DNA from: a virus
IMG/VR virus record: IMGVR_UViG_3300037285_000011
Location: 1 to 30,654 of that record
DNA length: 30,654 nt
Strand: one strand, 5' to 3'
Shown: positions 1 to 9,054 of the stretch, piece by piece
Layout: every line of letters starts with the position of its first letter
Position numbering within the stretch: the first letter of the stretch is position 1
The notes under the pieces: model-generated
Told to the model about the DNA's origin: nothing
Databases searched by the model: none
The model's input: only the letters and a program-made list of their open reading frames with translations
Program-made: the position numbers and the translations under genes

Positions 1-682
1 CTAGCGTCACTTCGGACATAAAACCTGTCGCTGTGTCTGCTAGTGACCACAAGACTTTCGTAGTCCCTGACTTACCTGCGTATCGAGTAATCGCCCCGCC
101 TAATCTGATTACACTAGTTTCATCCGCATCATATTGATTGCCTGCTTCGGTTGTCACAACAGCGTTAGCAATGAGAGTTTGTCTTTCACGTTTAAATGCT
201 TCAACTGCTTCTGCATCAAGAACTGACTGTGGGATTGGCTCAATCGTTGGTTCCGTTAGCATCAACTCGTCCCAAGGGCTGTAGGTTTCAGTCTCAAATA
301 CAGGCTCAGTTGTGTATGTGATAACAGTTTCAAACGTAGGAACAGTCTCGTACTGAACTTGGTCTTCAAAGGTTGGTACAGTTATGTATTGCATTTGGTC
401 TTCAAAGGTTGGATTACCCTCATCATCTTTTCCTATTTCTACAGAGATAATCCCATCTTCAACTTCCTCTGTACCTACTTCTACAGAAATAGTACCCATT
501 TCAACTTGCTCTGTGCCATTTTCAACTTGTTCGCTGCCTGACTCTACTTCTTGAGTCCCTGTTTGTACTTGTCTTGTGCGAGTTCTGCCCTTGACGATTG
601 GCCCATTAGTGACAGAGCCATCTTCGTTAGTATCAAAGAACTGTATTGTTTCTGCGTCTATTTTTTTATATGTAGTAGTCAT
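1..682 (-). CDS. DUF4376-like tail-fibre-associated protein, C-terminus cut by window edge
   Basis: The frame opens with ATG at 682 and runs off the left edge without a stop, giving 227 visible residues. Two tandem-repeat blocks lie in the N-terminal half: six heptads of the form TxxVExG (residues 43-84), then three to four 12-residue units of the form TFEDQxQYxTVP (residues 92-127 and decaying after). From about residue 155 the sequence looks like a DUF4376 domain, with a FKRERQTLIANAV helix followed by YDADETSVIRLGGAI. DUF4376 proteins usually lie beside tail-fibre genes and may act in fibre assembly. The start overlaps the stop of the upstream 664-residue fibre as TAATG, so translation is probably coupled. 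The domain call comes from motif memory, and the missing C-terminus prevents a length comparison. Confidence 0.7.
   Translation of the reverse strand, partial: MTTTYKKIDAETIQFFDTNEDGSVTNGPIVKGRTRTRQVQTGTQEVESGSEQVENGTEQVEMGTISVEVGTEEVEDGIISVEIGKDDEGNPTFEDQMQYITVPTFEDQVQYETVPTFETVITYTTEPVFETETYSPWDELMLTEPTIEPIPQSVLDAEAVEAFKRERQTLIANAVVTTEAGNQYDADETSVIRLGGAITRYAGKSGTTKVLWSLADTATGFMSEVTL
302..409 (-). repeat. 36-bp tandem repeat coding 12-residue units
   Basis: Three consecutive 12-residue units (residues 92-127 of the left-edge protein) begin TFEDQMQY, TFEDQVQY and TFETVITY and end in VP or EP. A fourth, decayed unit follows with VFETETY. The first two differ at two residues only, so this looks like recent tandem duplication. 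Confidence 0.75.
431..556 (-). repeat. 21-bp tandem repeat coding six heptads
   Basis: Six consecutive heptads (residues 43-84) read TQEVESG, SEQVENG, TEQVEMG, TISVEVG, TEEVEDG and IISVEIG. V, E and G are fixed at positions 4, 5 and 7 in all six. The units are acidic. A regular extended or beta structure is possible but not shown. Confidence 0.75.
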
Positions 683-2676
683 TAGAAGTTCACCGTTATT
701 TTTGAATTATTGGCGTTTTGTCTTAGGTAAAGCGATTCGCCTTTTGTGAGGCCCGATAAGTTTGAAACATCTAAAATGCAAACTTTATTTGAAGATGGAC
801 TTGAAAGTTGTGGAGTAACATTCGCGCCACCTGTGACGGCTTCAAATGCAACAGTGACAATTTCAAAATCGCCTAAGACACTTACTGAATCTGGCGCTAT
901 GACTGAGTTAATTGATAGTGCAAATTTAGCTGAACTACTATTTTGAGCAAACCCTATGGCAATAATGTCATTAGTAGCTGTCCCACCAAACTCATTAAAG
1001 TTAGTGTTGCCTGAGTGAAACACATCAACCCAATCCCCAAAATTACCACTTCCTGATGCTCTAATTTTGGCATTAACAACTGGACTAGTAGAGCAAGCAA
1101 GCTGTGAACTAAACTTGCCGCCATCTGCATTAACGCCTTTTATGTTTATCAGAGAAAACGCACCGTTAAGCCCTTGATAAGGGTTGTCTCCTAGTGTGGG
1201 AGTAGAATGATTAGCTCCATAACCTGTAAATAGCCCCCCTGCAATTAAAGTATCTATATTTACTCCCTTTAAATCAGAGGTAGCGCTGTTTCTATATGGG
1301 CTAATACCAAAATCTAAAGGGTTGACTGAGTTGCCTGAGTCATAACTTAAACGCCAATCTGAAAATTCACTATCTTTAATGACTCTGTGGTACATTTCAA
1401 AACTGTTTCTTTCAATTAACAGTTGTGACCCATACCAAGCGTCAGAAGAAACGACCTCATTCATAATTAACAATGTACCTCTGCTAGAAATATCATTATT
1501 AGGGGCGTTAGAAGTAGATCCGCTTGGTACTGCTATACCGCTGAAATTTGCTTCGTTATAGTCACTAAAAGAGTTATTATTAAACTTAACACCGCCTTCT
1601 ATGCCAATACCAAAATCTAGCGGGTTAACACTGTTTTCAGTATGATAAAGCTCTGCCCAGTTTGTAAAAATTCGAGTGTCAGTTTTGCCTCCGCGTATCC
1701 ACGCTCTTATGTCGCTACCGCTAGTGCCTCGGATTGACAAGAAATCCGTTTGATTCTGTGAGCCTTCTTTTAGTACTAAAGTGCTTACTATTCCGCTGCT
1801 AATTGGTGAGCCTTCTTCCCCACTGTTTGAACCGTACAGTCCAGATTTAGCAATAGTATTAAAGTTTCCAATAGTTACTGCTTGATCGTTAGTTACACCC
1901 AATCCAAAATCTAAAGGGTTGACTGAGTTGCCTGAGTTAAACTCTATATCCCAATCTCCAACCCCTGTATCTTTAATAACACGACTAGCTTTTTTACCAT
2001 TAGCATCAATGTATATTTGAGATATTAAGTTTGAATCGTATCTCCAGACTGCCACTACACCGAACTGAGAAAATCCGTCTGGTCTTAGTCCTGTGTTAGT
2101 ATTTATTACCCTAAAAACTCCCCCTGCAATCGTAAGGTCATCCATTGAAGTTGTTGGTAGGGATGCAATAGTGTTACCCGATATACCTAAACCAAAGTCT
2201 AAAGGATTAGGAAATACTTCAGCATCCCCTAACTTTAACGTGTCCCTCTGAGCAGAGGCTGTACTGTCATTTAAAAAGCTCTTAGCTTGTGTAGTTACCG
2301 TATTAAGCGCATAAGTTGTCGGGCCTGTCCTCTCTAGAAACCCTGTTCCAGATAAATCTTCTATCGCAGAAGTATTAGCTACAACTTGACGAGACTTCTC
2401 TATAGCTCCTGTTAAGCCCTCTATAGAGTTAAAAGCGGAGAGTCTTGCGGTGGTTGTAGCTTCAGGCCAAGGCTGAAAGAGAGTGATAGTAGAGTTTCCG
2501 CTACTGTCTACAAGAGTACCGCTAATAGCTTCTACAGCAGCGAATGTTCCTAGAGTGACTACAGACCCTTGAAAGAGCCTGCTAGTATCTATACTTCCAA
2601 AGACTTCTATTTTAGAGCTTCCATTAGTAGCTTTAGCTGTAGATGCAGTTAGTAGGTGTATTGGGTTAATTGCCAT
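682..2676 (-). CDS. Tail fibre with four pyocin-knob-like repeats
   Basis: This 664-residue protein is probably a receptor-binding fibre. Residues 1-150 look like a fibre attachment and shaft region and end in AKSFLNDSTASAQRDTLKLG, the common AxxxLxxxxAxxxRxTLGLG phage-fibre motif. Four units of 94-108 residues follow, at about 157-250, 251-348, 349-449 and 450-557. Each opens with NPLDFG and closes with W-x-x-x-(F/Y)-x-(S/T)-(G/E)-N, for example DWDIEFNSGN and DWVDVFHSGN. This is the layout of pyocin-knob modules, which form trimeric knobs in R-pyocin and phage fibres. Residues 558-664 form a separate C-terminal domain, presumably distal. An AAGGA site lies 9 nt before the ATG. The gene follows the giant fibre after 12 bp and overlaps the DUF4376 gene downstream. 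The fibre role is well supported; the receptor is unknown. Confidence 0.85.
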   Translation of the reverse strand: MAINPIHLLTASTAKATNGSSKIEVFGSIDTSRLFQGSVVTLGTFAAVEAISGTLVDSSGNSTITLFQPWPEATTTARLSAFNSIEGLTGAIEKSRQVVANTSAIEDLSGTGFLERTGPTTYALNTVTTQAKSFLNDSTASAQRDTLKLGDAEVFPNPLDFGLGISGNTIASLPTTSMDDLTIAGGVFRVINTNTGLRPDGFSQFGVVAVWRYDSNLISQIYIDANGKKASRVIKDTGVGDWDIEFNSGNSVNPLDFGLGVTNDQAVTIGNFNTIAKSGLYGSNSGEEGSPISSGIVSTLVLKEGSQNQTDFLSIRGTSGSDIRAWIRGGKTDTRIFTNWAELYHTENSVNPLDFGIGIEGGVKFNNNSFSDYNEANFSGIAVPSGSTSNAPNNDISSRGTLLIMNEVVSSDAWYGSQLLIERNSFEMYHRVIKDSEFSDWRLSYDSGNSVNPLDFGISPYRNSATSDLKGVNIDTLIAGGLFTGYGANHSTPTLGDNPYQGLNGAFSLINIKGVNADGGKFSSQLACSTSPVVNAKIRASGSGNFGDWVDVFHSGNTNFNEFGGTATNDIIAIGFAQNSSSAKFALSINSVIAPDSVSVLGDFEIVTVAFEAVTGGANVTPQLSSPSSNKVCILDVSNLSGLTKGESLYLRQNANNSKITVNF

Positions 2677-2688
2677 GCGTGTTGTTCC

Positions 2689-5600
2689 TTATCCTAATGC
2701 GTTAAAGTTGACTGTTACGACCTCAGACAAACTTGGAGATACTGTAACTACTGCGGTGGTGTGGACTCCTCCAAAAGTTACATATTTAAGAGCGTTTGGG
2801 GGGTTTTTTGCATTATACCTTACCCAACCTACAAACCTCTGACTTTGACCCTTACTCACACTTTTTAAGTAAGTGGGTGTGTAAGTTAGAGGGTGGGCTA
2901 AATTATAATTATTTAAGTTTCCTGTGTTAGGGGAATTAGGAGAGGAAGATAGGCTGTAATTAAAGAAATCTCCAGAAGAGCCTCCACCAAACCAAACGTA
3001 AGAAATATTAGGAACTATTACGTTGACACTTTTGTAAACAGCGTTTACTGTAAAATCAAATATCTTAACCCACTCCCCTACATTTCCATTATCTCCTCCA
3101 ACATCTAGAGTAGGTATCTGTAGGACGCTAACTACTGTAGTGTCTCCTACTAACTTAGAAGCTTGAACTGTACCTGTAAAATTACCATTTGCAGCTGATA
3201 TATCTCCTGAGAACCTCCCTCCAGCTGCATCTAAATCCCCTGAAAATGTAGAGTCTCCCTCGATGGTGATCCCCTTAGCAACAATACTGCCTCCACTAGT
3301 GGTATAGAAAGCTGCATTGCTACTAGAGATGCTCCCTGTTCCATACCAGAAAGGAAATAAAGGATCTCCTATTACAACTCTTGGAGACCCATTGTCAGCG
3401 GAAGTCCTTAGAATAGTTCCTGTAATGAGTTTACCATCTAGTGCAGTAGTGTCTATCTTAGTAGCTGTTATGGCTCCTGTTTTAATCTTGCTAGCCTCAA
3501 TCGTTCCATCAACTAGAAGCTTGCCATTTGTTTTACGTCTAATAGTTATTGCATCTATCCAGCAATCCCCTTGAGTATTGTCAGCTACTAACTGAAAGGC
3601 ATAAAGTCCTGTGTATCCTGCTTTAAATACGCTATTTCTTATAATTGCAGATAGGCTTGATCCGTTTGGACTAAAGGCTAGACTTCCTAAGTTTGTTCCA
3701 TCAGGCTTTGATATCCTTAGTTTAGAGTTTCCTGCTGTCCCATTCCATGAATTTTGAGACTTAAAAGAAAACTGTAGCTCTATCTCTTCGTCTAACTCTA
3801 AGTGAACTAAGTTTTTTAAAGGTATAGACCTAGTGTTAGGGTTCTGAACAAACCTTAAGCTCTTAGTCCCTTGAAAAGGTTCAAAGGTACTTACAAAGAT
3901 ATTGTTTGGGAACAGTGTCAGATCCCAAGGTATTCTCTCCTCCTCTTCAAAGTCACTACCATCAACTAAGTTAAAAAAGTCTTTTACTATTAGGTTAGCT
4001 GCTGTAATAGTGTTGGCTGCAATTTTATCTGAAGTTATCACTCCTGTAGCTATGGCATCGGCTAATATCGCCCCTGTTTTGATAGCTTCAGACTCAATAG
4101 CACTTGCTTTAATAAGTGCAGCTGTAATCTGATTAGCCCCAATCTTGTCAGAAGTTATAGAATTAGCTATGATCTTATCAGCATTAAGGGTGTTAGCAGT
4201 TATCCTATCTCCGTCTATAGTGTTAGCTGCCATGCTATTAGTTACTACAGAGTTTGCTGCAAGCTTATCTACAGTTATAGCATTAGCTGCTATCCTATCT
4301 GCTCCAATACTGTTAGCTATGATCCTATCGGCACTGATAGTGTTAGCAGTTATCCTATCTCCGTTAACACTATTCGCTACAATCTTATCTCCTTTAATAG
4401 TATTGGCTGCAATTTGATCTGTCGTAATTGTGAGAGCAGCTATTTTTTCAGCTGTGATTGTGTTAGCTGTGATCTTATTAGCATTAAGGGTGTTAGTAGT
4501 TATTCTATCTCCGTTAACACTATTCGCTACAATCTTGTCTCCAACTATACTATTAGCTACAATCTTATCAGCACTGACAGCATTAGTAGCTATCTCATTA
4601 GCTGTGATTGCGAAAGAAGCTATTTTAGCTGTGGTTATGCTATTAGCTGTCAGTTTAGAAGTACTTATGGAGTTTGCTGCTAACTGCCCTGCTGTAATAG
4701 TGTTGGCTGCTATCTGATTAGACGTTATAGAGTTGGCTATTATCTTGTCACCACTGATAGTATTAGCGGCTATCTTGTCTCCCGTAATACTCTCACCTAC
4801 AATCTTGGAGGCGTTTACAGAGTTTGCTGAGAGTTGGTCTGTACCTATCTGACTAGCTCCTATCTTACTAGCTGTAATAGTTCCAGATATTATCCTATCC
4901 GCATTTATAGTATTAACTACAAGTCTATCTCCTTTTATAGAGTTTGCTTGTATGTTTTCTCCTGTGATAGTCTCAGAAGCTATCTGATTGGCTGTTATGC
5001 TGTTAGCTATAATCTTATCTGCTGAAACACTATTAGCAGCAATTTGATTAGCTGTGATTGCTAAAGCCGCTATTTTAGCTGTAGTTATAGAGTTAGCTGT
5101 AATCTTATCCGCTGTAATTGCATTAGCTGCTATTTTATCCGTTGTTATAGCATTAGTAGCTATTTTGTTAGCAGTAATTGCATTAGCTACAATCTTATCA
5201 GCACTGACAGCATTAGAAGCAATTTCATTAGCTGTGATTGCTAAAGCAGCTATTTTAGCTGTAGTTATGCTATTAGCTGTAATCTTGTCAGCTGTTATAG
5301 CATTAGCAGCAATCTCACTAGCGGTAATTGTTAATGCGGCTATCTTACCTGCGGTTATAGCTCCAGTGTTTATCTTACTGCTGGTTATAGCGTTAGCTGT
5401 AATCTTATCAGAGGTTATTGCATTAGACGTAATTTTATCTGCTGTTATAGCGTTAGCTGCAATTTCATTAGCTGTGATTGCTAAAGCAGCAATCTTATTC
5501 GTAGTTATAGCATTAGCTGTAATCTTGTCAGAGGTTATTGCATTAGCAGCTATCTTGCTAGCTGTGATTGCTAAAGCACTAATCTTATTAGCGGTAATTG

Positions 5601-8600
5601 CGTTAGCTATTAGCTTGTCGGTAGTTATCGCATTAGCGGCAATCTCATTAGCGGTAATTGTTAATGCGGCTATCTTAGCCGCTGTCACCGCACTAGCGTC
5701 TAGCTTAGAAGTAGTGATACTCTCAGAAGCGATTTTACCCGCTGTAATTGCATTAGCTGTAATCTTGTCAGAGGTTATTGCATTAGTAGCTATTTTACCA
5801 GCAGTAATCGCGCTAGCTGTAATTTTATTAGAAGTTATAGCATTAGCTGTAATCTTGTCAGAGGTTATTGCATTAGTAGATATCTCATTAGCTGTGATTG
5901 TTAATGCGGCTATCTGACCAGCTGTAATAGAATTTACGACAAGCTTATCTGCCGAGATGGTTTCTGAGGCTATCTCTAAAGCAGTGATAGTTAAAGCTGC
6001 TATCTGATTAGCTGTGATAGTGTTGGCTACTAGCTTATCCGCACCTATACTCTTTGCCAATATCTTGACTGCTGTGATCGCGTTAGTAGCAATCTCTCCA
6101 GCTGTAATTGTAAGTGAGGCTATATCTCCAGCAACAATAGTGTTAGCAGCGATCTTGTCAGAGGTTATAGCATTAGCAGCAATCTTATCGGCAGTAATTG
6201 CGTTAGAGGTGATTTTACTGGCTGTAATACTATTAACAGCTATCTGAGCAGCAGTGATTGTTAATGCGGCTATCTGACCAGCTGTTATGCTATTAGCTAT
6301 GATCTTATCTGCTGAAACACTGTTAGCTTTTATCTCAGCCCCAGTGATAGTTAAAGCTGCTATTTGATTAGCTGTTATTGTATTAGCCACCAACTTATCT
6401 GCTGAAACACTATTAGCTGCAATTTCATTAGCTGTGATTGCTAAAGCAGCAATCTTATTCGTAGTTATAGCGTTAGCTGTAATTTTATCAGAGGTTATCG
6501 CATTAGCAGCAATCTTCTCGGCAGTAATTGCTAAAGCTGATATTTTGTTAGCTGTAATAGCGTTAGCTGTAATCTTATCAGTTGAGATACTATTAGCTTT
6601 TATCTCATCTCCAGTAATACTTAAAGCTGCTATCTGTCCTGCTGTAATAGTATTAGCTACCATCTTGTTAGCTGAGACAGAGTTTGCAGCTATCTGGTTA
6701 GCAGTTATACTGTTAGCTTGTAGCTTAGAAGTACTAATACTATTATCTGTAATGTCAGTCTGTACAATAGGAAACTTGTTTGATAAAACCTGTAAGGTAC
6801 TTGTATTAAGATCCTTTAATTCAATTTCTAAGTCTTGTAAGTCTGTATTTAAGGATTCTAAAGTCTCAGTGTTAAGCGTGTTTAGCTGGGTAGTTAAGTT
6901 TTGTAACTCCAGAGACAGCGCAAGAGAAGTTTCAGTGTTAAGTTCTCTCAGTTCTTCGTCTAATAGCTCTAGAGATGAAGATAGAGTATTTAGTGTGTTT
7001 GTATTAAGAGTTCTTAAGTCTATATCTACTCTTTGCAACTCTAGCTTTAGAGCTGGTAAAGTCTCTGTGTTAAGATCATCTAGAGACTTTAAAGTGTTTT
7101 CTTCAAATAAATTAAACTTCCTTTTTAGAAAATCACTACCTATAGCTGAGTCTATTCTAACGACTTCTGTTTCTAGTATGTTTGCAATACTACCTACTAT
7201 ACCCACTCTCTCATCAAATAAATCTAAACCCTTAAAGTCTTCTTCAAATACCTCTAGCTGTGTTGTCAACTGCCCTAGGTCAACTCTAGTGAGGGAAACA
7301 CTTTCTGTTATAGCGGGGAGTGTATCAGTTTTGAGAGTATTAATCTCAGACGTAGTGGCATCTATTCTTGAGTTAACTTCTGGTATAGTAACATCATTAA
7401 GAGTTTCTATCTCATCCTCGGTATCTTTAACTCTAGAATTAACTGCTGGTAGTGTGACATCATTAAGAGTTTCTATATCACTACTAGCTGTAGAAAGTTC
7501 CTGCTCTAAACTTAATAAGGTTTGGTCTATTACAACTATTTCTGAATTAATATTAGGTATAGTAACATCATTAAGAGTTTCTATATCATCCTCAGTATCT
7601 TTAACTCTAGAATTAACCGCAGGTAAAGTCACTTGATTAAGGTTATCTAAACTGCTCTCTGTAGCAGTAACCTTAGAATTAAGGTTAGGTAGTGTGACAT
7701 CATTAAGAGTTTCTATATCATCACTAGCTATAGAAAGTTCCTGCTCTAAACTTACTAAGGTTTGGTCTATTACAACTATTTCTGAATTAATATTAGGTAT
7801 AGTAACATCATTAAGAGTTTCTATATCATCACTAGCTATAGAAAGTTCCTGCCCTAAAGCAGGGATAATTGTGTTGTTTAAGTTACCTAAGTCTTCTTCT
7901 ACTTCTTCTATTTTTAGAGTTAGGGTAGGTAAGACATTATTGTTAAGGTTTGTAAGATCATCGTTAACTACGCTCAAAGAGGAGTTTATATCAGGTATTG
8001 TAGTGGTATTAAGGACACCTAAATCCTGTTCAACAGTGTCTAGAATGGAGCTTATATTAGGTATTGTAGTGTTATTAAGATTATCAACTATGGAAGTGTT
8101 TGCTGCGATGTCTGAGTCAAAAGTTTCTATATCTAGAGCAAGTTGATTAAGAAAATTACTATTAGAAGCTAAAGTAGAGTTTATCTCTGGTAAAGTTACA
8201 CTGTTAAGTGTGGATAAGTCGGAATTAACTTGTCCTAAAGTAGAATTAACTGCTGGTAGGGTTATAGTATTAAGGGTATCTATATCTTCTTGTGCTGCTA
8301 CCAGAGATAAATTTAGAGCTGGTAATGTTGTATTATTAAAATCGTCTAGATCCTGATTAGCACTATCTAAATCCAATTGTAGTGAAGGTAAGGTGACAGT
8401 GTTTAAGATGTTTAGTGAAGCTTCTGTAGCTAAGATATCCTCTGCTAAGGCAGGCAAAGTTATAGTATTAAGAGACTCTAAATCATCCTCTAAGAGAATT
8501 AAATCTTGTTGCAGGTTACTTAGGTCTACACTATTAAGGTTCTCTAGGTCTAATTGCACTTGTTCTAAGATAATTTGTACATTAGGTAAAACTACATCAT

Positions 8601-9033
8601 TAAGAACTCCTAGGTCAATGTTTAATGCTTTTAGTTCTACGGCATATTTATTATCAGTTATGGCATTAGCAAAGACATTATTTACAGTATCTACTATCCC
8701 TCTTCTAGGATCTTCGTAAACTTCCCCTAGTATATCTATTATCTGAGAATCTATACTCTTTTGAACTAGCTTAGAGTTTATCGCATCAAGCACTTCTTGT
8801 TCTAAGTTTTGTTCAAACTCGGATATAATGTTTGGCCCTATCTGATCTCTGATATTGTCTACAACAAATCCATTATTAGAAGATATAGTATTTGATATTA
8901 AATTCTTAATACTACCAAGATTTATCTTATAATCTATACCAGAGTTAACATCTTTTACATGAAAGATGTGTGTACTATCTCCCACCAAAGTTGCAAGCTC
9001 TGGTAGGGCTGTTAATTCAATTCTTTCTGTCAT
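2689..9033 (-). CDS. Giant repetitive tail fibre, gpJ-like C-terminus
   Basis: This 2114-residue protein is the largest in the window. Residues 1-143 form the N-terminus, presumably the baseplate end. Residues 144-763 carry about 23 copies of a 22-residue unit, LN-x-x-TLP-x-(L/I/V)N-x-x-(L/V)-x5-(D/E)(L/I)-x-x, probably helical with a proline kink per unit. Residues 770-1679 are 91 uninterrupted decapeptides of consensus (K/Q/E)I-x-A-(N/L)-(A/S/T)-(I/V)T-x-(D/N/G), with an Ile every five residues. Residues 1680-2114 begin with NLVDGSDFEEE...W, like a jelly-roll carbohydrate-binding module, then carry GTIEASKIKTGAI and STFSGDLDAAGGRFSGDIS, which resemble the central and C-terminal parts of lambda gpJ-type tail proteins. 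AAGGG lies 7 nt before the ATG. The role as fibre or side fibre is inferred from architecture and position. The decapeptide fold is unknown. Confidence 0.85.
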   Translation of the reverse strand: MTERIELTALPELATLVGDSTHIFHVKDVNSGIDYKINLGSIKNLISNTISSNNGFVVDNIRDQIGPNIISEFEQNLEQEVLDAINSKLVQKSIDSQIIDILGEVYEDPRRGIVDTVNNVFANAITDNKYAVELKALNIDLGVLNDVVLPNVQIILEQVQLDLENLNSVDLSNLQQDLILLEDDLESLNTITLPALAEDILATEASLNILNTVTLPSLQLDLDSANQDLDDFNNTTLPALNLSLVAAQEDIDTLNTITLPAVNSTLGQVNSDLSTLNSVTLPEINSTLASNSNFLNQLALDIETFDSDIAANTSIVDNLNNTTIPNISSILDTVEQDLGVLNTTTIPDINSSLSVVNDDLTNLNNNVLPTLTLKIEEVEEDLGNLNNTIIPALGQELSIASDDIETLNDVTIPNINSEIVVIDQTLVSLEQELSIASDDIETLNDVTLPNLNSKVTATESSLDNLNQVTLPAVNSRVKDTEDDIETLNDVTIPNINSEIVVIDQTLLSLEQELSTASSDIETLNDVTLPAVNSRVKDTEDEIETLNDVTIPEVNSRIDATTSEINTLKTDTLPAITESVSLTRVDLGQLTTQLEVFEEDFKGLDLFDERVGIVGSIANILETEVVRIDSAIGSDFLKRKFNLFEENTLKSLDDLNTETLPALKLELQRVDIDLRTLNTNTLNTLSSSLELLDEELRELNTETSLALSLELQNLTTQLNTLNTETLESLNTDLQDLEIELKDLNTSTLQVLSNKFPIVQTDITDNSISTSKLQANSITANQIAANSVSANKMVANTITAGQIAALSITGDEIKANSISTDKITANAITANKISALAITAEKIAANAITSDKITANAITTNKIAALAITANEIAANSVSADKLVANTITANQIAALTITGAEIKANSVSADKIIANSITAGQIAALTITAAQIAVNSITASKITSNAITADKIAANAITSDKIAANTIVAGDIASLTITAGEIATNAITAVKILAKSIGADKLVANTITANQIAALTITALEIASETISADKLVVNSITAGQIAALTITANEISTNAITSDKITANAITSNKITASAITAGKIATNAITSDKITANAITAGKIASESITTSKLDASAVTAAKIAALTITANEIAANAITTDKLIANAITANKISALAITASKIAANAITSDKITANAITTNKIAALAITANEIAANAITADKITSNAITSDKITANAITSSKINTGAITAGKIAALTITASEIAANAITADKITANSITTAKIAALAITANEIASNAVSADKIVANAITANKIATNAITTDKIAANAITADKITANSITTAKIAALAITANQIAANSVSADKIIANSITANQIASETITGENIQANSIKGDRLVVNTINADRIISGTITASKIGASQIGTDQLSANSVNASKIVGESITGDKIAANTISGDKIIANSITSNQIAANTITAGQLAANSISTSKLTANSITTAKIASFAITANEIATNAVSADKIVANSIVGDKIVANSVNGDRITTNTLNANKITANTITAEKIAALTITTDQIAANTIKGDKIVANSVNGDRITANTISADRIIANSIGADRIAANAITVDKLAANSVVTNSMAANTIDGDRITANTLNADKIIANSITSDKIGANQITAALIKASAIESEAIKTGAILADAIATGVITSDKIAANTITAANLIVKDFFNLVDGSDFEEEERIPWDLTLFPNNIFVSTFEPFQGTKSLRFVQNPNTRSIPLKNLVHLELDEEIELQFSFKSQNSWNGTAGNSKLRISKPDGTNLGSLAFSPNGSSLSAIIRNSVFKAGYTGLYAFQLVADNTQGDCWIDAITIRRKTNGKLLVDGTIEASKIKTGAITATKIDTTALDGKLITGTILRTSADNGSPRVVIGDPLFPFWYGTGSISSSNAAFYTTSGGSIVAKGITIEGDSTFSGDLDAAGGRFSGDISAANGNFTGTVQASKLVGDTTVVSVLQIPTLDVGGDNGNVGEWVKIFDFTVNAVYKSVNVIVPNISYVWFGGGSSGDFFNYSLSSSPNSPNTGNLNNYNLAHPLTYTPTYLKSVSKGQSQRFVGWVRYNAKNPPNALKYVTFGGVHTTAVVTVSPSLSEVVTVNFNALG
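3997..6726 (-). repeat. 30-bp coding repeat, 91 in-phase copies
   Basis: Counting from KLQANSITAN (residue 770) to KIAANTITAA (residue 1679), the protein divides into 91 units of exactly ten residues, with no insertion or deletion over 2730 bp. Ile/Val/Leu occupies unit positions 2 and 7 nearly always, and N or L is usual at position 5. The last few units (LIKASAIESE, AIKTGAILAD) are the most diverged. DNA identity between neighbours is moderate, but some distant blocks are identical. A block at 5453-5511 recurs at 6413-6471, offset by 960 bp or 32 units. Confidence 0.95.
6745..8604 (-). repeat. 66-bp coding repeat, about 23 copies of a 22-residue unit
   Basis: Units such as LNTITLPAVNSTLGQVNSDLST repeat every 22 residues from residue 144 to 763. 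Two units are 36 residues long and include the segment INSEIVVIDQTL. One unit (near residues 276-318) and the stretch around residues 560-610 are irregular. At the DNA level 7448-7590 and 7688-7830 are almost identical (about four mismatches in 143 bp), a recent 240-bp duplication. Confidence 0.85.
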
Positions 9034-9054
9034 TTTAAGCCCTTATAAATATAA

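Noticed and set aside
3997-6726. CRISPR-like regular spacing of 30 bp
   Set aside because: The units are back to back without spacers, all in one reading frame, and code for a decapeptide repeat.
5054-7636. Long rightward open frames (287 and 400 residues) opposite the giant fibre
   Set aside because: They are antisense shadows of the repeats, of low complexity, without ribosome sites, and fade where the repeat code changes.
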